Assembly (NCBI RefSeq): GCF_017921815.1 | Contig: NZ_JAGEMM010000003.1 | Span: forward strand, 1 to 64,000 | Direction of reading: 5' to 3' | DNA from: Microvirga antarctica | Lineage (GTDB): Bacteria; Pseudomonadota; Alphaproteobacteria; Rhizobiales; Beijerinckiaceae | DNA length: 64,000 nucleotides | In this document: piece by piece, positions 9,222 through 16,746 of the stretch | How positions within the stretch are numbered: the first letter of the stretch is position 1 | Layout: each line of letters opens with the position of its first letter | Translations under genes and position numbers: made by a program | The notes under the pieces: model-generated | Told to the model about the DNA's origin: nothing | The model's database searches: none | The model's input: only the letters and a program-made list of their open reading frames with translations

Positions 9222-10019
9222 ATGAAGCCCAGCACGCCATGGCTCGCTTCCATCTTTTTCTCACTGATCGCCCCTCATGCAATGGCGTCTGAAGCGTCTG
9301 ATGCCAAAGCGTACGATCTGGCGTTCAAAACCATCCGCCAAAGCCGACTTTTGACCACCAAGCAGCTCGATTGCGTCTTCCTCATGATTGACGATAACGA
9401 CGGCAAGGTCGCTACCGTGGACGTACGGGAGAAGCACAACAAAAAGTGCGGAGGCGCTCCGGAAACCGCCCCGCAAATGTTCTCCCTCAACATCGATCTC
9501 AAGACCGGCGCTGTCCAATGGGACGGCAACGACGATATGGAGATGCGACCCGTTCCACGACAGTTAGGGGACGCGGACACATGGCAACCACTTGGCCAGG
9601 GTTGGAGCCGCTATAATAATTCACGTTTCGGGACCATTGCGGAGATACCCGCCCTCTTCAAGTCGGTTGATCTACCGCCCGAGAATGGCGATGGGAGAGC
9701 ATTCAACGCGGACGACGGCGCACGGCTTTGGGTGTCGGCAAGTTACGGGCCGTATGTGGTGACGGACACATTCGCAGCCTACAAGGTTTGGCTGGCCAAA
9801 GAGACCAAACCGGAACGGGCGACCTACAAGGCCGAAGGGAAGGGCTGGCTGGTTCTTTCCGGAATTGACGGGTCAACCGTCGTCTACACCAAGGTGATAG
9901 AGGGCTGCGGCGCAGGTCACGAAGTTCACATCGAATATCCAGTGCCCAAGCGTGCCTTTTACGATCCCATCGTCACGCGATTGTCGCGGACATTGCGATG
10001 CCAAACCCCTCGCGAGTGA
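9222..10019 (+). CDS. Secreted protein of unknown function
   Basis: A 265-residue protein with an N-terminal signal peptide (MKPSTPWLASIFFSLIAPHAMAS, cleavage after AMA). The mature part is mixed alpha/beta and hydrophilic. The C-terminal third (KGWLVLSGIDGSTVVYTKVIEGC) looks like a beta-rich domain. I do not recognise the family. Start 9222 is preferred over the in-frame 9027 because it gives a good signal peptide and a GGGGA lies upstream. It is likely periplasmic and belongs to the accessory region. Confidence 0.65.
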   Translation: MKPSTPWLASIFFSLIAPHAMASEASDAKAYDLAFKTIRQSRLLTTKQLDCVFLMIDDNDGKVATVDVREKHNKKCGGAPETAPQMFSLNIDLKTGAVQWDGNDDMEMRPVPRQLGDADTWQPLGQGWSRYNNSRFGTIAEIPALFKSVDLPPENGDGRAFNADDGARLWVSASYGPYVVTDTFAAYKVWLAKETKPERATYKAEGKGWLVLSGIDGSTVVYTKVIEGCGAGHEVHIEYPVPKRAFYDPIVTRLSRTLRCQTPRE

Positions 10020-10037
10020 TAAAAAAACCAGAAGAAA

Positions 10038-10409
10038 CTACCCGACCATCCGCCGCCAGCACGAACGCGGTGCTGTCATAGCGAGGCGCTCGGCTTGGGC
10101 ACGCCATTGGTCTCGATCTGTTCGCAGGTCACGAGCTTGGTCGTCGAGGCGTCGAACGATCTCCTTCAAACCCTCAATTTGGGCATCCAACGCCGCCTGT
10201 CTCAAGACAGTCTCGGTGTCACGAATGGGGGTCTCGGCGCTCACCATAGGACCCGTCATAAGACCCGTCTCGGGGGTCACAGGGGCGAGTTCGTAGACTC
10301 GTGCGAGTTCCGAGGCATCGATCTGGTAGCTGCCATCCTCGCGCCTGTGAGCCGAAATCCGCCCTGCCTTGATCGCCCGTCTTAGGGTCGTCTTACCAAT
10401 GCGGGCCAA
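10038..10409 (-). CDS. Plasmid-type helix-turn-helix protein with C-terminal coiled coil
   Basis: The protein has a MerR-like HTH of about 45 residues (IGKTTLRRAIKAGRISAHRR, then DGSYQIDASELARVYEL), a linker, and a coiled coil (LKEIVRRLDDQARDLRTDRDQWRAQAERL) ending in basic/aromatic residues. This matches a family common on rhizobial plasmids and mobile elements. Reading upstream in frame gives GTLTLGQSAKL, the family's usual start, but with GGG where the ATG/GTG would be. The real start is therefore unclear; TTG at 10409 is the nearest start codon. The gene may be 5'-damaged. Confidence 0.65.
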   Translation of the reverse strand: MARIGKTTLRRAIKAGRISAHRREDGSYQIDASELARVYELAPVTPETGLMTGPMVSAETPIRDTETVLRQAALDAQIEGLKEIVRRLDDQARDLRTDRDQWRAQAERLAMTAPRSCWRRMVG

Positions 10410-10561
10410 TTTCGCCGATTGGCCAAGGGTGAGGGTCCCCCGCCCACGCGGGGATGGTCCCTCCGCATCCGGTTCGACGCGGGCGGCGGGCTCGGTTCCC
10501 CCACCCGCCCTCGGCTCGCATGGGTATACGGCAGCGAGACGGTGCGCTGAGACGCATAAGG

Positions 10562-10629
10562 TGTCTCAATAGAGTTGATATTCAAATTTTGATACGGCAT
10601 TGAGAAAAGGTCTAGAACCTATTGAGACA
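10562..10629. promoter_or_regulatory. Putative res site of the truncated second resolvase
   Basis: TGTCTCAATAG (10562-10572) is exactly repeated in inverted form as CTATTGAGACA (10619-10629), with a further related half-site CATTGAGA between them. The pair ends 13 bp before the start codon of the truncated resolvase at 10642, the position expected for its resolution site and promoter. Its sequence differs from the dyads near 740-818, so this was a different transposon. Confidence 0.55.
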
Positions 10630-10641
10630 TCGAGGGCGGAG

Positions 10642-10683
10642 ATGACGAAGTTCGGCTACGCGCGGGTTTCCACAAACGACTAG
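10642..10683 (+). pseudogene. Serine resolvase, 13-codon 5' fragment cut by mobile elements
   Basis: After a GGCGGAG site, ATG 10642 reads MTKFGYARVSTND and then TAG. This is the first 13 residues of a TnpR-type serine resolvase (MTKFGYARVSTNDQ is the usual beginning), including the catalytic Ser in RVSTND. The sequence breaks at the TA dinucleotide where the IS630 copy and the MITE-like repeat begin. No downstream part of the gene is found after 11968, so the remainder has been lost. Confidence 0.8.
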
Positions 10684-11762
10684 TGGATTGATTCCAACGT
10701 TTGGAACCCTCGGTTTCGGGCGTCGATGATGTCATCGGGATCGGCTTTCCAGATGAAGGGCCTGGGGTCGTCGGCGTTGTATTCCCGGATGAAGCTGTTG
10801 ATGGCGGCTTGAAGGTCGACGACGGAATGGAAGACGCCGTGCTTGAGCCTGCGCCGCGAGAGTTTGGCGAAGAAGCCCTCGACGGCGTTGAGCCACGAGC
10901 ACGATGTCGGGGTGAAGTGGAAGGTCCAGCGCGGATGGCGGTCGAGCCATGCTCGGACCTTGTCCTTCTTATGCGCCGCGTAGTTATCGAGGATCACATG
11001 GATGGCCTTGTCGGCCGGCACCTCGCGCTCAATGCGGTTGAGGAAGCGGATGAACTCCTGATGGCGGTGGCGTTGCATGTTCTGTCCGATGACCGTCCCG
11101 TCGATCACGTTGAGCGCGGCAAACAGCGTGGTCGTGCCGTGCCGTTTATAGTCATGGGTCATGGTTCCGAGCCGCCCCTTCTTCATCGGCAGGCCGGGCT
11201 GGGTGCGGTCGAGCGCCTGGATCTGCGACTTCTCGTCGACCGACAGCACCACCGCATGGGCCGGCGGATCGACATACAGGCCGACGATCTCGGTAAGCTT
11301 CTCGGCGAAGGCCGGGTCGTTGGAGAGCTTGAAGCTCCGCCAGCGGTGCGGGCTGAGGCCGTGGGCCTTCCAGATCGCCTGCACCGTCGATGCGGCTACG
11401 CAGGCGATCTTCGCCATGGCGCGCAGCGTCCAGTGTGTCGCCTCATGCGGGGGCGGCTCAAGCGTCCGGCGCACGATCTCCGCAACGTGGTCAGGCGGGA
11501 ACGGCGCCTTGCCGGGCGGACGGGATCGATCGCGAAGCAGACCGTCGACGCCTGCCTGCATGAAACGCTCCTGCCAGCGCCACACACAGGTCTTGGACTT
11601 GCTCGTCCCCGCCATGATCGCCAAGGTGCCGAGGCCGTCGGCGCTCAGCAGGACAATGCGCGCCCGCCAGACGTGCTTCTGCGGGCTCTTGGGGTCGGCC
11701 GCGATGTCGCGCAATCGCTGACGCTCGGCGGCCGATACGCTGAAAGTGATGCCATCACGCAT
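10680..11762 (-). CDS. IS630-family transposase
   Basis: A 360-residue DDE transposase from ATG 11762 (five codons inside a longer frame). The N-terminal helix-turn-helix region holds TLAIMAGTSKSKTCVWRWQ. The catalytic triad is in VLSVDEKSQIQALDRTQP (Asp), HVILDNYAAHK (Asp) and WLNAVEGFFAKLSRR (Glu). The C-terminus is WKADPDDIIDA. The reading frame runs to the very end of the element, and its stop codon TAG is formed by the duplicated target TA plus the next flanking base. Confidence 0.93.
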   Translation of the reverse strand: MRDGITFSVSAAERQRLRDIAADPKSPQKHVWRARIVLLSADGLGTLAIMAGTSKSKTCVWRWQERFMQAGVDGLLRDRSRPPGKAPFPPDHVAEIVRRTLEPPPHEATHWTLRAMAKIACVAASTVQAIWKAHGLSPHRWRSFKLSNDPAFAEKLTEIVGLYVDPPAHAVVLSVDEKSQIQALDRTQPGLPMKKGRLGTMTHDYKRHGTTTLFAALNVIDGTVIGQNMQRHRHQEFIRFLNRIEREVPADKAIHVILDNYAAHKKDKVRAWLDRHPRWTFHFTPTSCSWLNAVEGFFAKLSRRRLKHGVFHSVVDLQAAINSFIREYNADDPRPFIWKADPDDIIDARNRGFQTLESIH

Positions 11763-11831
11763 CCCCCAGACTCGCACGCTATCAAGAGACTGGGAATCCC
11801 AATTCGGACTCCTTTGTTCCGATCAATCCAC
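10683..11831 (-). mobile_element. IS630-family insertion sequence, complete, inserted at a TA
   Basis: An 1149-bp element bounded by GTGGATTGAT at 10683 and its inverse ATCAATCCAC ending at 11831, with TA on both sides (10681-10682 and 11832-11833) as expected for the IS630/Tc1/mariner group. It contains one intact transposase gene on the minus strand. It sits exactly at the left edge of the MITE-like inverted repeat 11834-11965, inside the ruined resolvase. Confidence 0.88.
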
Positions 11832-11833
11832 TA

Positions 11834-11965
11834 GTCCCTATGATTGCTGGGCCTGCGGGTGGCCCGTCTCCTATGCATGAGGCTCTGCGCCGGCCAGCCG
11901 GCTTAACCCTCGTACCGTTGCATATCGGATGACGGGCCACCCGCAGGCCCAGCAATCATAGGGAC
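11834..11965. repeat. 132-bp MITE-like element with long terminal inverted repeats
   Basis: The segment 11831-11868 is an exact inverted copy of 11931-11968 (38 of 38 bases). The arms begin GTCCCTATGATTGCTGGGCC and enclose a core of 62 bp with no coding capacity. TA lies at each outer edge (11832-11833 and 11966-11967), so this looks like a small non-autonomous element mobilised by an IS630/mariner-type transposase. No second copy occurs in the window. The spacer is too long for a simple terminator hairpin. Confidence 0.65.
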
Positions 11966-12051
11966 TAGGGGCCTAATACTTGCAGGGCCACGCTGTATAA
12001 AGCGCGGGGGGTAGGTCCGGTCCAGTCAAGGCAAGGCGTCAGGCTTGAGCG

Positions 12052-12195
12052 TTAGAAAACAAACGCCACCACTACCAAACCACCGACGACTACCAGGACA
12101 AGTCCGCCAATCAACATCGGGAGCAAATTGTTGCCGGAATCCCGCGAGGGGTCCTTGAAGGTGATTGGTCGGTTTTTATCCTCACGATCAGCCAT
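12052..12195 (-). CDS. Small single-span membrane protein (47 aa)
   Basis: From ATG 12195, with a strong GGAGGG site 6-11 bp upstream, the minus strand encodes 47 residues. A charged N-terminus (MADREDKNRPITFKDPSRD) is followed by one long hydrophobic helix (MLIGGLVLVVVGGLVVVAFVF) ending at the stop. Such short tail-anchored proteins are common in Hyphomicrobiales and unassigned. Codon use, ribosome-binding site and topology support a real gene. No partner is next to it. Confidence 0.7.
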   Translation of the reverse strand: MADREDKNRPITFKDPSRDSGNNLLPMLIGGLVLVVVGGLVVVAFVF

Positions 12196-12293
12196 CGGAC
12201 TCACCCTCCAGGGGCCAATGGAACCTGCCCCGATGCGGAATGATAACAGACCTAGCCGGAACCGTTAGCTTGGAAAGTGACGTGTCATCCTAC

Positions 12294-13239
12294 TGGCCGG
12301 CCCCCAGGAGGTGGTCCGGTTTGATTGTTAGTGCATGATGAGTCTTGGCGCTATCGTCGGGGTGGCCGGCGGAGCTGGTCCGGGTTGCGCAGCCGGCCAC
12401 AGCACTGCCTCTGGGGCGGGTGGCTTGTAGCCGAGAGATGAGTGCGGACGCACGGTATTGTAATGCCGTCGCCAACTCTCGATCACCGTCTGCGCTTCCT
12501 TGAGGGTGTAGAAGATCTCGCCATTAAGCAGTTCGTCGCGGAGTTTCGAATTGAAGCTTTCGCAGTAACCGTTCTCCCAAGGGCTGCCGGGCTCGATGTA
12601 GGCTGTCTTTGCCCCCACCGCGTTGATCCAGTCGCGAGCCGCTTTGGCGATGAACTCCGGGCCGTTGTCTGACCGAATATGGCCTGGGACACCACGCAGG
12701 ATGAACAGGTCCGAGAGCACATCGATAACATCAACAGACTTCAGCTTTCGGCTGACCCGGATCGCGACGCATTCGCGGGTGAACTCGTCGATGACGTTGA
12801 GCATGCGGAACCTGCGTCCATTGTGCGTGCGATCCTCGACAAAGTCGTAGGACCAGACATGATTGGGATACTCGGGTCGCAGACGGATGCACGATCCGTC
12901 GTTAAGCCAGAGCCGCCCCTTCTTCGGCTGCTTTTGCGGCACTTTCAGCCCCTCCCGTCGCCAGATCCGTTCGACCCGTTTGATGTTCACCATCCAGCCG
13001 GAATACCGCAGCAGAGCGGCAATGCGCCGATAGCCGTAACGGCCGTACTGAAGGGCAAGCGCGATGATGTCGGCGGTCAACGCCGCCTCGTCGTCGGGTG
13101 TCGTTGGGATCTTTCGCTGCGTGGAACGATGCTGTCCGAGAACCCGGCAGACCCGTCTCTCGGACAGGTCCAGTTCTGCAATCACATGATCCACGCAGGC
13201 GCGGCGGTGGGCGGGGCTGGAAGCGATCAATTGTATCAA
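12294..13239 (-). mobile_element. IS3-family (IS407-like) element, truncated
   Basis: The downstream end is intact: TGGCCGGCCCCCAGGAGGTG at 12294 is a typical terminal inverted repeat, with its TG at the edge. Inside is an orfB transposase frame. The other side lacks orfA and the second terminal repeat. It stops near 13240, close to the hairpin and end of the integrase gene, so the element was cut by a later rearrangement and cannot transpose alone. Confidence 0.75.
12328..13239 (-). CDS. IS3-family transposase OrfB (orphaned)
   Basis: A 303-residue OrfB with an N-terminal HTH_21-like region (YGRYGYRRIAALLRYSGW) and an rve integrase core. The DDE residues lie in VWSYDFVEDRT (Asp), IRSDNGPEFIA (Asp) and GYCESFNSKLRDELL (Glu). 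OrfB of this group is normally made as an OrfAB fusion by -1 frameshifting. Here OrfA is absent, so a functional fusion cannot form. The frame itself is undamaged. Confidence 0.85.
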   Translation of the reverse strand: MIQLIASSPAHRRACVDHVIAELDLSERRVCRVLGQHRSTQRKIPTTPDDEAALTADIIALALQYGRYGYRRIAALLRYSGWMVNIKRVERIWRREGLKVPQKQPKKGRLWLNDGSCIRLRPEYPNHVWSYDFVEDRTHNGRRFRMLNVIDEFTRECVAIRVSRKLKSVDVIDVLSDLFILRGVPGHIRSDNGPEFIAKAARDWINAVGAKTAYIEPGSPWENGYCESFNSKLRDELLNGEIFYTLKEAQTVIESWRRHYNTVRPHSSLGYKPPAPEAVLWPAAQPGPAPPATPTIAPRLIMH

Positions 13240-13259
13240 AACACTTACGGACAGGAGAG

Positions 13260-13278
13260 AACCACCCGAATGGTGGTT
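13260..13278 (-). terminator. Hairpin at the end of the integrase gene
   Basis: AACCACCCGAATGGTGGTT is an almost perfect inverted repeat (7-bp arms, 5-nt loop) starting 4 bp beyond the integrase stop at 13282. It lacks a U-tract on the minus-strand transcript, so its use as an intrinsic terminator is uncertain. It also marks the boundary with the truncated IS3 copy. Confidence 0.45.
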
Positions 13279-13281
13279 AGT

Positions 13282-14577
13282 TCATGGCCGTATCTTCTTT
13301 ATCGGTAAGACCTCAGCTTTCAGTTTACCTTCTAGCGCGGCGGAAAGTGCCCCGCCAATCTTGTTGGACGCGCGTCGGAGCGGATCGGCGTCAAGATGAG
13401 CATAGCGAGCAGTCGTCGCAGCCTGCGAGTGTCCAAGAAGCTTGCCTATAATCGGCAAACCCATTCCTGATCCAGCGCCAAAGCTGGCATGGGTGTGCCG
13501 AAGGTCGTGCAACCTCACCCCTGTCAGGCCCGCTCGCGCGGACACGGCAGCCCAAGGGCGTTTCAAATCGGAGCGAGGCTTCTCAGGGTCGTCGCCCGGG
13601 ATGACGAACGGCGACGTCCGGTTCAGGCCCTCGATGATCAGGAGGGCTGGGGCGTTCAGGATAATCGTTTTCCGACCGGTCTTCGATTCAGGCAAAAGCA
13701 ATAGGCCACGCTCAAGGTCAACGTATGTCCACCGCAGATGGAGAATTTCCCGAAGGCGCGCTCCCGTCAGCAGTAGCAACCTGATCGCTGCAACGACTTC
13801 GCCGGATATTTTCACTCGACGGTTTTCAGCTTTCGGGGCATGTTTTGCCTTGGCCTTGCTCTGGTCAGGCTCCCAAGGCAGACCAATGGTCTCCGCTTCT
13901 CTCAGCGCCTCACCCATGCGCTCCAGCTCGTCGGTGGAAAGAAATCGCTCACGCTGAATTTCCTTGTACTTCTCGATCCGGGCGGCCGGGTTGAACCCCT
14001 CGGGCACGTACCCGTGCTGCGACCCCCAAGAAAACATTGAACTGGCGACTGCAACCAGCCGGTTCGCAATGGCAGGCTTGTCCGAAAGTTTTCCATGGAG
14101 ACGAGAAAGATCGGCACGGGGCAGCGCGTTGGCTTTCCGCGTTCCAAACGCCGGCACGAGGTATGCATTAATGACGTGCTCGTAACTTTCTATCGTTTTA
14201 GATTTTCTCTTTTTCTTGACGTGTTCCGCGACAAATGCATTAGCCAATTCGGTAACCGAGGCCGCAGCCCGCTCTTTGACTATCGCGTCCGCTGGATCCT
14301 GGCCATTCGCCGCAGCACCAAGGATTTCCCGAGCGAGGCGCCTAGCATCATCCGGGGTTAAAGCACCATAGCGACCGAGGCTGACAAATCGCTTGGGAGC
14401 GGTCCGGCCACCGGCGCCGGGACGGTATCGCGCAATGAAAGACTTAACCCCTGATGGCTCAACTCGAAGGCCAAAACCTTTGAGGTCGACGTCCCAGAGC
14501 ACATAACGAGCCGCAGTGGGAAGGGCAGCGTCGACAGTCCGCTTGTTGATTTTGATAGAGGCGCGTTCGTTCGACAT
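13282..14577 (-). CDS. int: Tyrosine-family site-specific integrase (tRNA-targeting island integrase)
   Basis: A 431-residue phage-type integrase with the layout of island integrases. The N-terminal DUF4102-like arm-binding domain is LWDVDLKGFGLRVEPSGVKSF, followed by a SAM-like core-binding domain and the C-terminal catalytic domain. Catalytic residues are Arg in TGARLREILHLRW, HxxR in LHDLRHTHASF, and His plus Tyr in LLGHSQAATTARYAHL. Start 14577 (MSNERASIKINKRTV) follows the family pattern. Its 5' end faces the tRNA-Thr 3' half at 14731-14780, which should be its attachment site. Confidence 0.93.
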   Translation of the reverse strand: MSNERASIKINKRTVDAALPTAARYVLWDVDLKGFGLRVEPSGVKSFIARYRPGAGGRTAPKRFVSLGRYGALTPDDARRLAREILGAAANGQDPADAIVKERAAASVTELANAFVAEHVKKKRKSKTIESYEHVINAYLVPAFGTRKANALPRADLSRLHGKLSDKPAIANRLVAVASSMFSWGSQHGYVPEGFNPAARIEKYKEIQRERFLSTDELERMGEALREAETIGLPWEPDQSKAKAKHAPKAENRRVKISGEVVAAIRLLLLTGARLREILHLRWTYVDLERGLLLLPESKTGRKTIILNAPALLIIEGLNRTSPFVIPGDDPEKPRSDLKRPWAAVSARAGLTGVRLHDLRHTHASFGAGSGMGLPIIGKLLGHSQAATTARYAHLDADPLRRASNKIGGALSAALEGKLKAEVLPIKKIRP

Positions 14578-14730
14578 CGGTGGGCACCAAAATCTCGGTG
14601 ACCACCGGGTGACCACCGTTTAGGGAAGTTGACGGAAACGCCAAGACATCAGGGACCATATAAGCCTTTGTACTCGAACGGAATAGAGGCAGATAAGGAA
14701 ACCTCCGGATCCAACAGGAAACTCCCGCCT

Positions 14731-14780
14731 TCTCATTCGTAATGAGGGGGTCGGGGGTTCGAATCCCTCTTGCGGCACCA
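14731..14780 (+). other. tRNA-Thr(CGT) 3' half forming an attachment site
   Basis: TCTCATTCGTAATGAG reads as an anticodon arm (loop TTCGTAA, anticodon CGT). It is followed by a variable region, a T-arm (GGGGGTTCGAATCCCTC), the 3' acceptor strand TTGCGGC, the discriminator A and an encoded CCA (14778-14780). No matching D-arm or 5' acceptor GCCGCAA lies upstream, so this is not a complete gene. A 3' tRNA half beside an integrase is the classical att product. The intact tRNA should lie at the other end of the island. Confidence 0.8.
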
Positions 14781-14785
14781 TTTTT
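14767..14785 (+). repeat. Attachment-core direct repeat, left copy
   Basis: CTCTTGCGGCACCATTTTT covers the tRNA acceptor 3' strand, CCA and the first flanking bases. It is identical to 39889-39907. Confidence 0.75.
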
Positions 14786-15320
14786 CTTGTGAATCGCAGC
14801 GACTTGAACAGGCATTTCTTGCCGAGCTGTCGCTATCCCAGCTTTGGGCGGCACCGGGAAGGCACGAGCTCGGCAGGCAGCTGACGGGATGGCGGTGCTG
14901 CTTTTGCGGCCTTCAAATCCCTTGACGTATTTGCTTTGCGGAGCGTCGAATTTTACAAATAAAATATCCAGATTTGTCGCCAGAGATCGCTCTCTGGCGG
15001 AAGAAAATCAACAGTTAAGCCAAGTGCCGATGCTTTTTTGTCGTCGATAATTGCACCATGGGGAACGATAGCGATCCCGAGACGAAAGAACCTCAATTGC
15101 ATACGCGACCCTGTTAGGATCTTGGCCTTTTATCATTCCATTTTTGAGGACGGACTTTGCCAGTTCTCTCGTCTGCTCCAGTTCACTCGTCTGCTGAAGC
15201 GCGTACTTTCCGATCATATGAAGGGCAGGAAGTAATTGAACTGCAATCACCGGGGTCTAAAGGCTCGTCTCGGTGATGCGGAGGCCCCAGCGGAGCCTCC
15301 GCTATCTGGCAGCTTGACCT
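14786..15320. other. 535-bp stretch without a supported gene
   Basis: Between the attachment site and the glycine-rich protein gene the composition is noticeably AT-richer around 14930-15050. The only longer frame (minus, 15008-15250) shows no recognisable family and no good ribosome-binding site. A hairpin at 15278-15302 belongs to the neighbouring gene. Confidence 0.45.
15278..15302 (-). terminator. Stem-loop after the glycine-rich protein gene
   Basis: GCGGAGGC and GCCTCCGC form a perfect 8-bp stem with a 9-nt loop, beginning 19 bp beyond the stop of the minus-strand gene ending at 15321. It is GC-rich and well placed to end that transcript, though no run of U follows. Confidence 0.5.
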
Positions 15321-16016
15321 CTACGGACGAGTCATCCGACGATCATCCCCCACTTCGAAGCGGTTTTCGCGTCTTGCCCGGCCGCCGCGATCGTCCGTGA
15401 TTGAAATTGGATCATCTGCCCCACGCGCACGACCCCTCCTGACCTCGACGATGTCATCGGCGCTGCGCGTACGGGTTTGGGTCCGCGTCCCATCACGCTC
15501 GCGCGTTTGCCTTCCCGCATGGTCTTCACCGTTACCAACCCGGCCTCGATTTTCGCCCCCGCCCGAGCGCCCATCGGCTTCCCCACGGCCGCGGCCACCA
15601 CGGTCGTCCCCGCCTCGGTCACTGCGGTTGCCGCTCTCGTTGCGGTCGCTTCCCCCCTGACCGTTGCGGCTGCCACCGTCATCTCCTCCACGACCGCCTC
15701 GTCCGCCGCTGTCGGCGCCACCATGGCTGCCACCGTCGTCGCCTCCACGACCGCTCCTGCCGCCGCCGTCATCTCCTCCACGACCGCCACCATTCTCACT
15801 GCCGCCCCGTCCTCCGCTGCTCTCGCTTCCACCCCGTCCCCCGCCGTCATTGCTGCCGCCGGACCCGCTGCCGGAGCCCCCGTTATCGCCTCCCTTCGCG
15901 GTGGCGGGCGACAGGATCGCGCTCCCGACGAACGCCGGGACGGCGGCGGCCGCCGCCGACAGAAGGATCGCACTCAGAACCAGGGCGCTCGGGCCGTTCT
16001 TTGTTCGCATCGACAT
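15321..16016 (-). CDS. Secreted glycine/aspartate-rich low-complexity protein
   Basis: A 231-residue protein. A signal peptide (SALVLSAILLSAAAAAVPAF) is followed by a long low-complexity tract of GGRGGDDGG-like repeats (about residues 45-145) and a basic C-terminal part with RTQTRTRSADDIVEVRRGRA. Start 16016 gives a GGAGA site 8 bp upstream; ATGs two codons on either side are possible. It is divergent from another glycine-rich secreted protein at 16156 with the same repeat style, so the two are probably related and co-regulated. The function is unknown; a surface or matrix role is only a guess. Confidence 0.7.
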   Translation of the reverse strand: MSMRTKNGPSALVLSAILLSAAAAAVPAFVGSAILSPATAKGGDNGGSGSGSGGSNDGGGRGGSESSGGRGGSENGGGRGGDDGGGRSGRGGDDGGSHGGADSGGRGGRGGDDGGSRNGQGGSDRNESGNRSDRGGDDRGGRGRGEADGRSGGGENRGRVGNGEDHAGRQTRERDGTRTQTRTRSADDIVEVRRGRARGADDPISITDDRGGRARRENRFEVGDDRRMTRP

Positions 16017-16155
16017 TGTCATTCTCCGATCATCTGGAGCGGGGGATCCGCGTCCTCGATCGAGATGTAGACGGCGAAGGGAGACATGAACCTGACGCGG
16101 CGTGTCAGCGAAAAATCAGCCTGGTGTGTTATGCTGAGCTTCTTTGGAAGGCCCC

Positions 16156-16746
16156 ATGAAACGGCGTCACTTTTTCTCTGTCGGTTGGCTGGTCTTCGTC
16201 ATCCTAAGCTCAGGGATCGCCCTTCCGACAATCGCGACTGCCAAGGATGGCGACGGCGGCGGAGGCGGCAACAGCGGGAGCGGCGGTGGCGGAGAAGATG
16301 GGGGCCGTGGGGGTGATAACAGCGGGCGCGGTGGCGGGGACGACAGCCGCGGTGGCGGCAATAGCGGCCGGGGCGGCGGCGACGACAGAAGTGGACGCGG
16401 GGGCGGCGATGACGGGAGCGGGCGAGGCGCAAGTGTGGGCCCCCGTGATGGCGGTGGCAGGGAGGAAGGCCGTGCGGCCGCTCACCCGCCCCGAAACGGC
16501 GGTTGGGGCAGCACATCCCAGGACGAGGCGAGGAACGCCGTCTCGAACGGATGGGCGCTCTCATTGCGGACCGTGCTACCCACGGTGTCTAAAGCGGTTC
16601 CGGGCCGCGTCCTGCAGGTTGACCTGCGCCAGACGTGGACCGGCGAGTGGCGTTACGAAGTCCTCATACTCACGACCGATCGCCGATATCGGGAAGTGAT
16701 CGTCGATGCCAGGCGCAACCAGATCTTAGAGATTAAGAGGCGTTGA
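16156..16746 (+). CDS. Secreted glycine-rich protein with C-terminal PepSY-like domain
   Basis: A 196-residue exported protein with a signal peptide (MKRRHFFSVGWLVFVILSSG), a tract of GGGDD/GRGGG repeats (about 30-105), and a C-terminal 70-residue PepSY-like domain (VSKAVPGRVLQVDLRQ ... YEVLILTTDRRYREVIVDA). A GGAAGG site precedes ATG 16156. Its stop overlaps the start of the response regulator (TGATG), so it heads a three-gene operon. PepSY proteins next to two-component systems often tune the sensor kinase from the periplasm, which is the likeliest role here. Confidence 0.8.
   Translation: MKRRHFFSVGWLVFVILSSGIALPTIATAKDGDGGGGGNSGSGGGGEDGGRGGDNSGRGGGDDSRGGGNSGRGGGDDRSGRGGGDDGSGRGASVGPRDGGGREEGRAAAHPPRNGGWGSTSQDEARNAVSNGWALSLRTVLPTVSKAVPGRVLQVDLRQTWTGEWRYEVLILTTDRRYREVIVDARRNQILEIKRR

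Noticed and set aside
10701..11834. Long open frame on the plus strand opposite the IS630 transposase
   Set aside because: It is the complement of a well-supported DDE transposase and has no family features; GC-rich DNA often leaves the opposite strand open.
11834..11965. Reading the 38-bp inverted repeats as a transcription terminator
   Set aside because: The 62-bp spacer and TA borders fit a small mobile element better than a hairpin terminator.
14705..14780. A complete tRNA gene next to the integrase
   Set aside because: The 3' half is convincing, but no D-arm or 5' acceptor strand pairs with TTGCGGC, so only an att remnant is present.
15008..15250. 80-codon minus-strand frame after the att site
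   Set aside because: No recognisable family, no good ribosome-binding site, ends without context; could be a remnant but unsupported.
15664..16485. Tandem repeat DNA or CRISPR-like array in the glycine-rich region
   Set aside because: The repetition is codon-level (GGN/GAC) within two coding genes; there are no regular spacers or direct repeats of constant length.
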